A stretch of 64,000 nt of DNA, taken from the NCBI GenBank assembly GCA_040902895.1, contig JBBDWL010000089.1, forward strand, positions 51,338-115,337, read 5' to 3'. The translations under genes were made by a program, and so were the position numbers. The stretch comes from JALYRV01 sp040902895 (GTDB lineage Bacteria > Acidobacteriota > Vicinamibacteria > Vicinamibacterales > SCN-69-37). Shown piece by piece: positions 1-7,750 of the stretch. Every line of letters starts with the position of its first letter. The first letter of the stretch is position 1. The notes beneath the pieces are model-generated. The model did not search any database. It worked only from the letters and a program-made list of their open reading frames with translations, and had not been told where the DNA came from.

Positions 1-2
1 GC

Positions 3-983
3 GTGCCCCGTGCTCTAACGGCTGCCGTGCGGCGGGCACCCTGCGGACCAATCGGCTTCCTGACCTTGGCAGCGCTCCTTGCGGCGCCCGCATCCGAGGC
101 TCGCGCAGACTCTGCCGGCTGCATGCCGCAGCAGGCGACCTTCCGCTCATCCATCGATCTGGTGCAGGTGCGCGCGGTCGTTCGCGATCGCCGCGGTCGC
201 TTCGTGAGCGGTCTGGACAAGGACGACTTCGAAGTGATCGATGGCGGCCACTACCGTCCGCTCGTCGATCTGCAGTTCAACGCCAGCGCGCCGATCCGCG
301 TCGCCCTGCTGTTCGATGTGAGCGGCAGCATGAGCGTGGCATCGAAGCTTCAGAGCGCGGCGGCCTCGGCACGGCATTTCGTGCAGGGCCTGCAGGCCGG
401 CGACGAGGCGGCGGTCTTCGCGTTCGATCGATCGCTGCGCGAAGTGCAGCCGTTCACCAGCGATCGCGATGTCATCGATCGCGCCTTCAGCACGCTGCGC
501 GCGTACGGCCAGACGTCAATCTTCGACGCGGCGGCCGATACGGCCTCGCGCATCAGCCCGGATCGCTCCCGCCGCCAGGCCATCGTCATCGTCACCGACG
601 GCATCGATACGAGCAGCCGGATGACGGCGGAAGAGGCGTCCGCAATCGCGAGCGCGATCGACGTGCCGATTTATGTGTTTGCCGTGGTGTCGCCGATCGA
701 TCACCAGGGCATGCCCGACTCGCTGACCGAGCGGGCGCAGCGCGAAACGGACACAGCTCTCGGGCGCCTGGCGTTCTCGACGGGCGGATCGACGCATGTG
801 ACGAGCACGCCGGCCCACGCAAGCGTGGCGGCGCGCGAAATTCTCGGCGAGCTGCGGCATCAGTACCTGCTCGCCTTCGAACCCGGCCCGCCCGGATGGC
901 GGCCGTTGACGGTGCGCGCGACCGATCGCGATTACTCGGTGCGCGCGCGGACCGGCTATCGCAGCGGGTCAGGTAGTTCTTAA
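3..983 (+). CDS. Exported VWFA-domain protein, acidobacterial type
   Basis: This is a von Willebrand factor A domain protein, probably exported. A hydrophobic signal-like stretch covers residues 17-32 and ends near an Ala-rich cleavage region. The VWA fold follows from about residue 98, with a complete metal-ion-dependent adhesion site: DVSGS at 105-109, Thr near 171, and Asp in VTDG near 199. The region before it (about 50-92) resembles the N-terminal part of the VWFA-related proteins common in Acidobacteria. The GTG at base 3 gives a plausible start with a signal peptide, but it lies at the window edge, so the true start could be upstream. An OmpA-type lipoprotein gene follows after 25 bases. 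The role is unknown; binding in the periplasm or at the envelope is inferred from the fold. Confidence 0.85.
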   Translation: MPRALTAAVRRAPCGPIGFLTLAALLAAPASEARADSAGCMPQQATFRSSIDLVQVRAVVRDRRGRFVSGLDKDDFEVIDGGHYRPLVDLQFNASAPIRVALLFDVSGSMSVASKLQSAAASARHFVQGLQAGDEAAVFAFDRSLREVQPFTSDRDVIDRAFSTLRAYGQTSIFDAAADTASRISPDRSRRQAIVIVTDGIDTSSRMTAEEASAIASAIDVPIYVFAVVSPIDHQGMPDSLTERAQRETDTALGRLAFSTGGSTHVTSTPAHASVAAREILGELRHQYLLAFEPGPPGWRPLTVRATDRDYSVRARTGYRSGSGSS

Positions 984-1008
984 ACAGGGGGATGGAGGAG
1001 GAGACGCA

Positions 1009-1653
1009 ATGCGAAGGATAGTTCTGGCAGTACCGGTAATGGCGATCGTGCTCAGCGGCTCAACCGCGTGCGCGACCAAGAAGTTCGTCAACACGCGCGT
1101 TGGCGAAGTGAACACCAAGGTCGACTCGCTCGGCCGCACGGTTGAAGAGACGCAGGAGCGCACGCGCACCAATGAAGGACGCATCTCGGAGGTCGATCAG
1201 AAGGCGGCCGCCGCCGGCATGACGGCTGAAGAAGCGCGCAGTGCGGCGAATGCGGCCGGCTCGCGCGTCGAGGCGCTCGACGCGGCCTCGAAGCGTCTCG
1301 TGTATTCGGTGACGCTCAGCGAAGACAAGGGCAACTTCAAGTTGAACCGCGTCGAGATTCCGGATGAAGCAAAAGCGGAGATCGACAACCTGGTGAATCA
1401 GCTGAAAGCCAATCCGAGCGGCGCGTGGATCGAGATCGAAGGCCACACCGACGCGACCGGCGGCAAGGCCTACAACATGGCGCTCGGCGAGAAGCGCGCG
1501 GAACAGGTGAAGCGCTATCTCTACGAACACCATCAGGTGCCGCTGCACAAGATGAACGTGATCAGCTTCGGCGAAGAGAAGCCGGTGTCTGACAACAAGA
1601 CCCGCGACGGCCGCGCGCAGAACCGCCGCGTCGTCATCAAGGTCCTCACGTAA
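1009..1653 (+). CDS. OmpA-family peptidoglycan-associated lipoprotein
   Basis: A strong Shine-Dalgarno sequence (GGAGGAGG) precedes the ATG. The N-terminus is a lipoprotein signal with the lipidated Cys at residue 21 (SGSTAC). Residues 25-100 form a heptad-rich, Ala/Glu-rich coiled coil. Residues 105-214 are an OmpA C-terminal domain with the typical EGHTDATG segment and the NRRVVI ending, which binds diaminopimelate in peptidoglycan in characterised homologues. The combination of Lpp-like coiled coil and OmpA domain suggests tethering of the outer membrane to the wall. A GC-rich hairpin lies directly behind the stop codon. Confidence 0.9.
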   Translation: MRRIVLAVPVMAIVLSGSTACATKKFVNTRVGEVNTKVDSLGRTVEETQERTRTNEGRISEVDQKAAAAGMTAEEARSAANAAGSRVEALDAASKRLVYSVTLSEDKGNFKLNRVEIPDEAKAEIDNLVNQLKANPSGAWIEIEGHTDATGGKAYNMALGEKRAEQVKRYLYEHHQVPLHKMNVISFGEEKPVSDNKTRDGRAQNRRVVIKVLT

Positions 1654-1660
1654 AGGGTAG

Positions 1661-1804
1661 GGGGGGGCTTTAGCCCGCCCTTCCAGCATCGTTCCGGGTT
1701 TGACCGGGGGCGGGGGGTCAAAGCTGCATGCTGTTCTGGGGAGCGCAGTGTGCGGCCCGTCGCTCGTCGCAGGGTAGCGCCTCCTGCCTCCGGTCAAGCC
1801 CGGA
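1661..1804. repeat. GC-rich palindromic intergenic repeats
   Basis: Two palindromic signals fill the spacer between the OmpA-type gene and the barrel gene. At 1661-1680 a GGGCT-TT-AGCCC hairpin with 9-bp arms (one mismatch) starts 8 bases after the stop codon; it has no T-run, so it may be a REP-type element rather than a classical terminator. The arms 1693-1707 and 1790-1804 are near-perfect inverted copies (CCGGTCAARCCCGGA, one mismatch) about 80 bases apart. The core resembles the palindromes at 48030-48115 and 61547-61560. Confidence 0.5.
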
Positions 1805-1867
1805 CCCGAATTACTAGCGCTAAAGTGTGCAATCCCAGCCTCCGATAGTCCCTGCGGAGGCTTTTCC

Positions 1868-2485
1868 ATGTACATCCGCCGTCTCGTGGCCGCGTGCGCG
1901 GTCGGATCGGCTTCTCTGTTGATTCCGGTGGCGGCCTCGGCGCAGGCCATCAGCATCGGTCCGCGCATGTCGTTCGTGAAGCCCGATCCTGCGCTCGGCA
2001 CCGTGAGCGACCGCTACACCGGCGGCGCGCTGCGGCTGAAGCTTTCGCCCCGCACGTCAATCGAGCTCGCCATGGACTGGCGTTCCACGACCAGCGACGA
2101 TGCCACGGTGCGTGTCAGCGACTATCCATTTCAGGGATCGTTGATGGTCTATCCCCTGCGCGCGGCCATCTCTCCGTACGTGCTGGGTGGCATCGGCTGG
2201 TACTCGCAGCGGATGGAAGCTCTCTCAGGGGCCGAGGTGCTGTCACAGCAGACCGTCAGGCGCAGGGGCTATCACGGCGGCTTGGGCGGCGATCTGAAGC
2301 TCGGCAAACGCGCGTCGCTGTTCGCCGACTATCGCTATACCTTCCTGCGGTTTGGTGACGATGCGGCGGACGGCGAGCACGGCGCGGGCGCATTCGCGCT
2401 TCCCGGCGCCGGCTCCCTGCTCGGCAACCTGCGCATGTCGCACGAAGGATCCATGTGGACGGGCGGGCTCGTGGTTAACTTCTGA
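1868..2485 (+). CDS. Outer-membrane beta-barrel protein
   Basis: A small exported protein of 205 residues. A signal peptide covers residues 1-26 and ends in an Ala-rich ASAQA cleavage site. The rest alternates polar and aromatic/hydrophobic residues with Gly-rich turns (for example GGIGWYSQRME and LFADYRYTF) and ends in a terminal strand with a C-terminal Phe (GGLVVNF), the usual signature for outer-membrane insertion. This predicts an 8-stranded OmpA/OmpW-like barrel. GCGGAGG precedes the ATG at good spacing. No specific substrate can be named. Confidence 0.8.
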   Translation: MYIRRLVAACAVGSASLLIPVAASAQAISIGPRMSFVKPDPALGTVSDRYTGGALRLKLSPRTSIELAMDWRSTTSDDATVRVSDYPFQGSLMVYPLRAAISPYVLGGIGWYSQRMEALSGAEVLSQQTVRRRGYHGGLGGDLKLGKRASLFADYRYTFLRFGDDAADGEHGAGAFALPGAGSLLGNLRMSHEGSMWTGGLVVNF

Positions 2486-2490
2486 AATGT

Positions 2491-2515
2491 AATTGTAAAT
2501 TGTAAATAGCATTGT
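2491..2515 (+). repeat. Left arm of a 25-bp perfect inverted repeat
   Basis: An AT-rich sequence built on a 7-base period (AATTGTA repeated). It is the exact reverse complement of 2990-3014, and together they enclose the four-helix-bundle gene. The arm starts 5 bases after the stop codon of the beta-barrel gene. The surrounding DNA is strongly GC-rich, so the compositional contrast is sharp. Confidence 0.9.
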
Positions 2516-2523
2516 CTAGTGCG

Positions 2524-2922
2524 TTATTGCTGCCGCTTCAGTGCGGCTCCCTTGGTCTTTCGAGAGAGGCCTTCTCGCTCTTGTGCGGTCTCGCGTGACT
2601 TGGCGAGTATCCGCGTCAGCTGTCTGCCTTCATCGAGTAGCCGCATGGTTGCGTCGCCCCGGAGGATGCCTTCGCGGTGCGACATCTCGAGCCAGCCGAC
2701 CGCTTCGTCGGCTTCTTCAACCGCAATCGAGATCTTCGCCAGAAATTCCTTGTGCGATCGCGCAATGCACGCGGCGCGATAGTTGGCGGCAGTTGAATCA
2801 GCCGCGCGTTTGAGCTGTCCGGCACGATGCGCTGTTTCGTTAGAGCGAAAGAGCGGACCGATCAGACGACCGACGTCCACCGCCCACGCCGTGGTTCGCT
2901 CGCGCAATTCTTGAGAAGTCAT
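2524..2922 (-). CDS. Four-helix-bundle protein (23S rRNA IVS-protein / Avd-like family)
   Basis: A 132-residue helical protein. The N-terminal MTSQELRERT, the central NYRAAC motif, the following ARS..EFLAKI segment and the EEADEAVGWLE helix match the four-helix-bundle family whose members are encoded in 23S rRNA intervening sequences and which shares its fold with the Avd accessory protein of diversity-generating retroelements. The C-terminal 25 residues are very basic (REGLSRKTKGAALKRQQ), consistent with nucleic-acid binding. The gene stands alone and is not inside an rRNA gene. It is enclosed by a perfect 25-bp inverted repeat at 2491-2515 and 2990-3014, which suggests it is a small mobile or mobilised cassette. 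Its molecular function is unknown. Confidence 0.88.
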   Translation of the reverse strand: MTSQELRERTTAWAVDVGRLIGPLFRSNETAHRAGQLKRAADSTAANYRAACIARSHKEFLAKISIAVEEADEAVGWLEMSHREGILRGDATMRLLDEGRQLTRILAKSRETAQEREGLSRKTKGAALKRQQ

Positions 2923-2989
2923 GCGCGGGGTAAGGCATCATTCGTGCCCGCGTGTTTGGGCGGCTTTCGGCAGATCAATAGCAAAATCT

Positions 2990-3014
2990 ACAATGCTATT
3001 TACAATTTACAATT
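2990..3014 (-). repeat. Right arm of the 25-bp perfect inverted repeat
   Basis: Exact reverse complement of 2491-2515. The 7-base period continues a few bases further (to about 3017), almost reaching the end of the neighbouring aminotransferase gene at 3025. It lies upstream of the four-helix-bundle gene, so it could also contribute to that gene's leader. Confidence 0.9.
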
Positions 3015-3024
3015 TACCTTTCCG

Positions 3025-4308
3025 CTATCCCCCGCCGCTCAGCCGCGCGAGCGCGCTGCTGAACGTGTCGATCTCCTCGAGCGTCGTGTAGACGTTGGGC
3101 GTCACGCGCACGCCTTCGTATTCGGCGTGCACGATCGGCGTGGCGATGATGCGCCAGCGCTCCCAGAGTTTCGCGGTCACCTCCGGCGTCTTCATGCCGG
3201 TGATCTGCACCGTGCCGATCGCCCCCGACTCGCCGTCGCGCAGGCTCGTGTGGATACGAATGCGCGGCTCGGTCTTGACCGCAGCGATCCATCTGTTGCG
3301 CAGATAGAGCATGCGCGCGATGCGGCGCTCGACGCCGATGCCCTGATGAAAGACCAGCGCCTCGGCAATCGCGTTGTGATTCGCCGCCGGGTGCGTGCCG
3401 ATCTCCTCGAACTTCCGGATGTTGTCGGCCCGCGAGGCGGCAGCCGGCTGCATCGGCCATGTGGCCTTGATCCGATCGGCCCGCACGTACAGGAAGCCCG
3501 TGCCGATCGGCGCCAGCAGCCACTTGTGCAGACTCGTCCCGTAGTAATCGCAATTGAGCTCGCGGATGGCGAATGGAAAGTGGCCGAAAGCATGGGCGCC
3601 GTCGACAATCGTGATGATGCCGCGCGCCCGCGCCATGTCGCAGATCTGTCTGGCCGGAAAGATGTGGCCGGTCAGATTCGTGATGTGACAGAAGTGCAGC
3701 ACTTTGGTGCGCGGCGTGATCGCCTTTTCGAATCGATCGACCAGATCGCGCTGGCTCGGCGGCGGCACGGGAAACGAAATCTTGTTGAGCACGATGCGAT
3801 CGCGGCGCACGCGCTGCTCCCAGGTGTCGAGCATGCGCCCGTAGTCCTGGTTGGTGGTCAACACTTCATCGCCAGGCGCCAGATCGATGCCGAGCTGCGC
3901 GATCTGCAGCGCTTCGCTCGCGTTGCGGGTAATCGCGAGCTCCTCGACGCCGCATCCGGCCTCACGGGCGAGGTTGCGCCGCACGGATTCGATGTTCGGC
4001 TCGAGCACCTGCCACATGTGATAGACGGGCGCCTGATTCGAGATGTCCAGATAGCGCTTCAGCGCCTCGTGCACCACCCGCGGGCTCGGGCAGCATCCGC
4101 CGTTGTTCAAGTTGATGATGGTGCGATCGAGCGTGAAGGCCGACTGGATCTCGCGCCAGAAGACCTCGTCGGCCGCGAGATCGGCGGCACTGATGCCCCC
4201 ACGGTCCCGCCCGGCGGCGAGCACGCGGTCGAGGCCATCGGCGCGGAAGGCCGCCGCCGCGAACGCGCCCGCGGCGCCTGCCTGTCGAAGAAACCGTCGT
4301 CGGTCCAT
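3025..4308 (-). CDS. Exported class V aminotransferase / isopenicillin N epimerase-like PLP enzyme
   Basis: A 427-residue PLP-dependent fold-type I enzyme. It begins with a twin-arginine-like signal (MDRRRFLRQAG followed by an Ala-rich hydrophobic stretch), implying export of the folded holoenzyme through Tat. The catalytic core is intact: the cofactor-binding Asp lies in IVDGAHA (Asp236) and the Schiff-base Lys in SLHKW (Lys262). The LNNGGCCPSP segment near 67-76 is typical of the epimerase/cysteine-desulfurase-like branch. Likely activity is removal or exchange of an amino group, or desulfuration; the substrate is not predictable. A GAGG ribosome site lies upstream. It is divergent from the DoxX gene. 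Confidence 0.85.
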   Translation of the reverse strand: MDRRRFLRQAGAAGAFAAAAFRADGLDRVLAAGRDRGGISAADLAADEVFWREIQSAFTLDRTIINLNNGGCCPSPRVVHEALKRYLDISNQAPVYHMWQVLEPNIESVRRNLAREAGCGVEELAITRNASEALQIAQLGIDLAPGDEVLTTNQDYGRMLDTWEQRVRRDRIVLNKISFPVPPPSQRDLVDRFEKAITPRTKVLHFCHITNLTGHIFPARQICDMARARGIITIVDGAHAFGHFPFAIRELNCDYYGTSLHKWLLAPIGTGFLYVRADRIKATWPMQPAAASRADNIRKFEEIGTHPAANHNAIAEALVFHQGIGVERRIARMLYLRNRWIAAVKTEPRIRIHTSLRDGESGAIGTVQITGMKTPEVTAKLWERWRIIATPIVHAEYEGVRVTPNVYTTLEEIDTFSSALARLSGGG

Positions 4309-4354
4309 GGTGTGCCTCGCTCTCTACTGGAACTGAGGGCCATCCTACTGCACA

Positions 4355-4831
4355 ATGTGCGCTATGGCTCTCTGGGGTCTGACCGTTCTGCGGGTCGCCG
4401 TCGGCATCGTGTTCCTCGCGCACGGCGCCCAGAAGCTGTTCGGCGCCTTCGGCGGCGGGGGCCTGTCGGGGACATCGGCCTATTTCACGTCCCTGCAGCT
4501 GGAGCCCGCCTATCCGCTGGCGCTGTTGTGGGCCCTCATCGAATTCGGCTGCGGCCTTCTGGTGTTTCTGGGCGCATGGACGCGATGGGCCGCGATTCCG
4601 CTCGCAATCGGCATGGCCGTCGCCGTCTGGAAGGTGCACCTGCCGCACGGCTTCTTCATCAATTGGGCCCTGGCGCCCGGCATCGGCCACGGCTACGAGA
4701 TGAACCTCGTGCTCATGGCCGCCTGCGTGTGTCTCTCGCTCTCCGGCGCGGGCGAGCTGTCGATCGACAAGCTCCTGCATCGCAATGCCGAATACGCATA
4801 CGCGGGGCGGCAGCGCATCCGGGGTATGTGA
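4355..4831 (+). CDS. DoxX family membrane protein
   Basis: A small integral membrane protein with four predicted helices. The N-terminal LRVAVGIVFLAHGAQKLFG and the Gly-rich loop after it are characteristic of DoxX/YphA proteins. Family members are linked to quinone-related or redox membrane functions, but the exact role is unsettled. An alternative start lies 9 bases downstream (Met4). The stop overlaps the GTG start of the following SDR gene by four bases (GTGA), so the two are very probably co-translated. Confidence 0.85.
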   Translation: MCAMALWGLTVLRVAVGIVFLAHGAQKLFGAFGGGGLSGTSAYFTSLQLEPAYPLALLWALIEFGCGLLVFLGAWTRWAAIPLAIGMAVAVWKVHLPHGFFINWALAPGIGHGYEMNLVLMAACVCLSLSGAGELSIDKLLHRNAEYAYAGRQRIRGM

Positions 4832-5568
4832 CGCTCACCGGAAAAGTTGCGCTGATCACCGGCGGCCGGCGCATGGGGCTGGCGCTGGCCGAGGCGCTCG
4901 CGCGTCACGGCGCCGATGTGGCGCTGACGTGGAACCGATCGCGCGCCGAAGCCGACGAGGCCGCATCGTCGGTGCGAGCGCTCGGGCGCCGCGGAATTTC
5001 CGTACAGGCCGATCTCACCAGCGCACCCGGATGCGAGCGGGCCGTTGCCGACGTCGAGCGGCAGCTCGGACGGCTCGACGTGCTCCTGTATCTGGCCTCG
5101 ATCTACAAATCCATTCCGTTTGACGAGCTCACGCCGGAGGCGTGGGACGCGCAGCTCGATGTCGACCTGCGGGGCGCATTTCTGTGCGCGCGCGCGGCGG
5201 TGCCGGTCATGCGCAAAGCCGGCGGCGGACGCATCATTGCGTTTTCCGACTGGGTCGCCGCCAGCGGAAGGCCACGGTATCCCGGCTATCTTCCGTACTA
5301 TGTCGCCAAAGCCGGCGTGATCGCGCTCGTTGAAGCGCTCGCCCTCGAGCTTGCCGCGGACGGGATCCTCGTGAACGCCCTTGCGCCCGGGCCGGTGCTT
5401 CCTCCCGACGATCTCTCGGTCGAGGAACGGCGCGCCGTCGAAGCGGCCACGCCTCTCGGCCGATGGGGTGGCCCGGAAGAGGTCGTGAAGGCCGTTCTCT
5501 TTCTCATCGAATCCGGTTTCGTGACCGGAGAGGTGGTGAGAGTAGACGGGGGCCGGCACATCCGTTGA
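4828..5568 (+). CDS. Short-chain dehydrogenase/reductase (SDR)
   Basis: A classical SDR of 246 residues using a GTG start at 4828 that overlaps the DoxX stop. The nucleotide-binding motif is TGGRRMG (11-17), a variant of TGxxxGxG similar to pteridine-reductase-type enzymes. The catalytic residues are Ser140, Tyr157 and Lys161 (YYVAK). The usual NNAG element is replaced by LASIY near 89-93. The C-terminus has the conserved VTGEVVRVDGG. The protein should be an NADP(H)-dependent oxidoreductase in the cytoplasm. Coupling to DoxX suggests a shared redox function, but this is inference. Confidence 0.88.
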   Translation: MTLTGKVALITGGRRMGLALAEALARHGADVALTWNRSRAEADEAASSVRALGRRGISVQADLTSAPGCERAVADVERQLGRLDVLLYLASIYKSIPFDELTPEAWDAQLDVDLRGAFLCARAAVPVMRKAGGGRIIAFSDWVAASGRPRYPGYLPYYVAKAGVIALVEALALELAADGILVNALAPGPVLPPDDLSVEERRAVEAATPLGRWGGPEEVVKAVLFLIESGFVTGEVVRVDGGRHIR

Positions 5569-5604
5569 CCGCGCCGACGGCAGGGCGTTTGCTATACGAG
5601 TCCC

Positions 5605-6312
5605 TTGCCCGTGATCACAGCCCCCCGTCCGGCGACCCCTGCCTGCATCCTTGTCGTGGAAGATCAGGACGATGTGCGGCTGATGCTGGTGACGGTGCTC
5701 CGGATGGAGGGGTACGACGTCGAGGAGGCGAGCAACGCCCTTGACGGCCTGCAGGCGCTCGCCGCGGGCCGGTTCGACCTCGTTCTCACCGACTACGCCA
5801 TGCCGGGAGGCACCGGCACCTGGATGCTGCAGGAGGCCGCGCGCGACGGCCGGCTCGAAGGCGTTCCCGCGCTGGTTGTGACCGCCCATCCCGAGCTCGT
5901 TCGCCCCGCCACGCGCTTCACCGTTGTCAGTAAACCAATCGATCTCGATCGCTTCCTCGAACAAGTGAGGATGATTCTGAAGGTGGCCGAAGCGCCGCGC
6001 CGGAAGGTGCCGCGGCCGCGACCGGGGCGGGCCAGGATCGAGCTCGTGCTCTACGTGAACGATGCGTCCCCCTCATCGATCCAGGCGCAGGCCAACATGG
6101 AACGTGTGCTCGACGCCTTCGATCGCTGCGATATCGCGTATTCCACGTGCGATCTGCAGCGGAACCCCGAAGCCGCCGAGCACGATCGCGTCGTGTTCAC
6201 GCCGACGCTCGTCAAACGGCATCCTGAACCGCGCATGTGGATCGTCGGCGATCTGCGCGACGGTGATGTCGTGTCGGATCTGCTCAAGAGCTCCGGCGTG
6301 AGAACTCTCTAA
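5605..6312 (+). CDS. Response regulator: receiver domain fused to a KaiB domain
   Basis: Residues 14-126 are a complete CheY-like receiver: acidic residues Glu19/Asp20, phosphoacceptor Asp63 in LTDYAMPGG, Thr93 and Lys110 (SKP). After a Pro/Arg linker, residues 145-235 match KaiB: LYVND.SPSS at the start, then a DLQRNPE segment, the TPTLVKRHPEPR loop and IVGDLRD near the end. KaiB binds KaiC in the cyanobacterial clock, and KaiB-like domains also occur in SasA kinases and stress proteins elsewhere. Here a KaiB fold serves as the output of a two-component receiver; no kinase, KaiA or KaiC gene lies in the window. The start is TTG 5605 or GTG 5611, and there is no clear ribosome site. Confidence 0.88.
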   Translation: MPVITAPRPATPACILVVEDQDDVRLMLVTVLRMEGYDVEEASNALDGLQALAAGRFDLVLTDYAMPGGTGTWMLQEAARDGRLEGVPALVVTAHPELVRPATRFTVVSKPIDLDRFLEQVRMILKVAEAPRRKVPRPRPGRARIELVLYVNDASPSSIQAQANMERVLDAFDRCDIAYSTCDLQRNPEAAEHDRVVFTPTLVKRHPEPRMWIVGDLRDGDVVSDLLKSSGVRTL

Positions 6313-6337
6313 AGAAGAAGACACAGGAGGCGGTGCG

Positions 6338-6553
6338 ATGAAAAGTGTGATTGGCGTCATCTTGATCGTGATTGGCCTGATCGGCCTCATCTGGGGCGGC
6401 ATCTCGTATACGCGCGAAGAGAAGGTGCTCGACCTGGGCCCGCTCGAAGCCACGGCCGAGCGTCGCGAAACGGTTCCGATCGGCCCTGTCGTCGGCGGCA
6501 TTGCGCTGGTCGGCGGCATCGTGCTGCTCGTGTCCGCACGCAAGCGGGGCTGA
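6338..6553 (+). CDS. Small two-helix membrane protein
   Basis: A 71-residue protein with a strong AGGAGG site before its ATG. It has two predicted membrane helices (about 3-23 and 48-64) joined by a charged loop with an EEKVLDLGPLEATAE core, and a basic C-terminus (SARKRG). This layout matches small conserved membrane proteins of unknown function common in Acidobacteria and Proteobacteria. It follows the receiver-KaiB gene by 25 bases in the same direction, so it may be co-transcribed with it. Confidence 0.75.
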   Translation: MKSVIGVILIVIGLIGLIWGGISYTREEKVLDLGPLEATAERRETVPIGPVVGGIALVGGIVLLVSARKRG

Positions 6554-6573
6554 GATTCCGGCACTCGGAGCCG

Positions 6574-6840
6574 TCAGTACTCCGAGAAGACCCCGTCAGG
6601 GAAGCAATACAGCCAGCGCTCGCCTGACTGCGCCGATGCGATCACTGGATGGCCGTCCGCGCGCGCGTGCTTGCTGGCATGCCGGTTGGGCGATGCGTCG
6701 CAGCAGCGCGTCGACCCGCACGTCTGGCATGTGCGCAGGTGCACCCAGCTCGATCCTGTCTTCACGCATTCCTCGCATGCGAGCGCTCGCGGTCGCTTGA
6801 TCGGGCCGAGGGCATCAATGTGGGCGCACGTCGCGGACAT
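6574..6840 (-). CDS. UBP-type zinc-finger protein
   Basis: An 88-residue protein that consists almost wholly of a UBP-type (ZnF_UBP) zinc finger. Zinc ligands are visible as CxH near the start (Cys5, His7), CxxC (ACEEC), CxxC (TCQTCG), and the later Cys and His residues (RCCDASPNRHASKHA, then DGHP). In eukaryotes this fold binds the free C-terminus of ubiquitin. Bacterial stand-alone versions are widespread and have no established partner. It is divergent from the DUF5996 gene, with start codons only about 20 bases apart. Confidence 0.85.
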   Translation of the reverse strand: MSATCAHIDALGPIKRPRALACEECVKTGSSWVHLRTCQTCGSTRCCDASPNRHASKHARADGHPVIASAQSGERWLYCFPDGVFSEY

Positions 6841-6862
6841 CTCAAAAGCGTATCATCCAGGC

Positions 6863-7750
6863 ATGCAGGATCATGCCTGGCCGGAATTGCCGTATGAGGC
6901 CTGGAAAGACACGTACGCGACGCTGCACATGTGGATGCAGATGGCCGGCAAGGTGGCCGTGGCGCTGGCGCCGCCGATCAACCACGCGTGGAGCCACGCA
7001 TTTCAGATGACGGCTCGCGGGATTAGCACGCCGCTGCTGCCGCACGACACGCGCGTGTTCGCCATCGAATTCGACTTCATCGATCATCAGATGATCGTGC
7101 GCGCCTCGGATGGTGCGGTAAAGCGGATGGCGCTGGCGCCGCGTCCCGTTGCCGGATTTTTTGCCGCATTCACGGAGCTGCTGGCCAGCGTGGGACTCGA
7201 CGCCAAGGTCTGGCCGATGCCCGTCGAAGTTCCCGATCCGGTCAGGTTCGACAAGGACATGGCGCATCACCATTACGACCCCGAGTGGGCCAACCGGGCA
7301 TGGCGCGTGTTCGTGAACGCCTGGCGCGTGTTGAACGAGACGCGCGCGCCGTTCATCGGCAAAGCGAGCCCCACGCATTTCTTCTGGGGCAGCTTCGATC
7401 TGGCCGTCGCGCGCTTCTCGGGCCGCCCGGCGCCGCCGCGCGAAGGGCCGCCGTTCATGCGTGACGCCTATTCGCACGAAGTGATCAGCCATGGCTTCTG
7501 GCCCGGCAACGCCATGCTGCCCGAGCCCGCCTTCTATGCGTATGCGGCGCCGGAACCGGATGGATTGAAGACGGCGGCCGTGCGTCCGGCCGCGGCGTAT
7601 TACCACGCCGGGATGGGCGAGTTCATCCTGCCGTACGAGGCCGTCCGCACATCGGCGGATCCGGAAGGCGACATTCGCGCGTTCGTCGAGAGCACATATG
7701 CGGCGGCCGCGGATCTCGGCGGGTGGGATCGCACGGCGCTGGAGCGTTAG
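6863..7750 (+). CDS. DUF5996 family protein
   Basis: A 295-residue cytoplasmic protein. The start was set at ATG 6863 (MQDHAWPELPY), because the family begins with a WPELPYEAWKDT-like segment and the upstream in-frame extension is antisense to the zinc-finger gene. Conserved family elements are HMWMQMAGK, EFDFIDH, the FFWGSFDLAV segment and HEVISHGFWPG with several His and Trp residues. The function is unknown and no enzymatic motif can be assigned with confidence. The gene ends in a 4-base convergent overlap with the aminotransferase at 7747. Confidence 0.8.
   Translation: MQDHAWPELPYEAWKDTYATLHMWMQMAGKVAVALAPPINHAWSHAFQMTARGISTPLLPHDTRVFAIEFDFIDHQMIVRASDGAVKRMALAPRPVAGFFAAFTELLASVGLDAKVWPMPVEVPDPVRFDKDMAHHHYDPEWANRAWRVFVNAWRVLNETRAPFIGKASPTHFFWGSFDLAVARFSGRPAPPREGPPFMRDAYSHEVISHGFWPGNAMLPEPAFYAYAAPEPDGLKTAAVRPAAAYYHAGMGEFILPYEAVRTSADPEGDIRAFVESTYAAAADLGGWDRTALER

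Noticed and set aside
1060..2001. Long open frame on the minus strand across the OmpA-type gene
   Set aside because: It is antisense to a clear OmpA-type gene and to a barrel gene, with low-complexity Arg/Ala/His content; a by-product of high GC.
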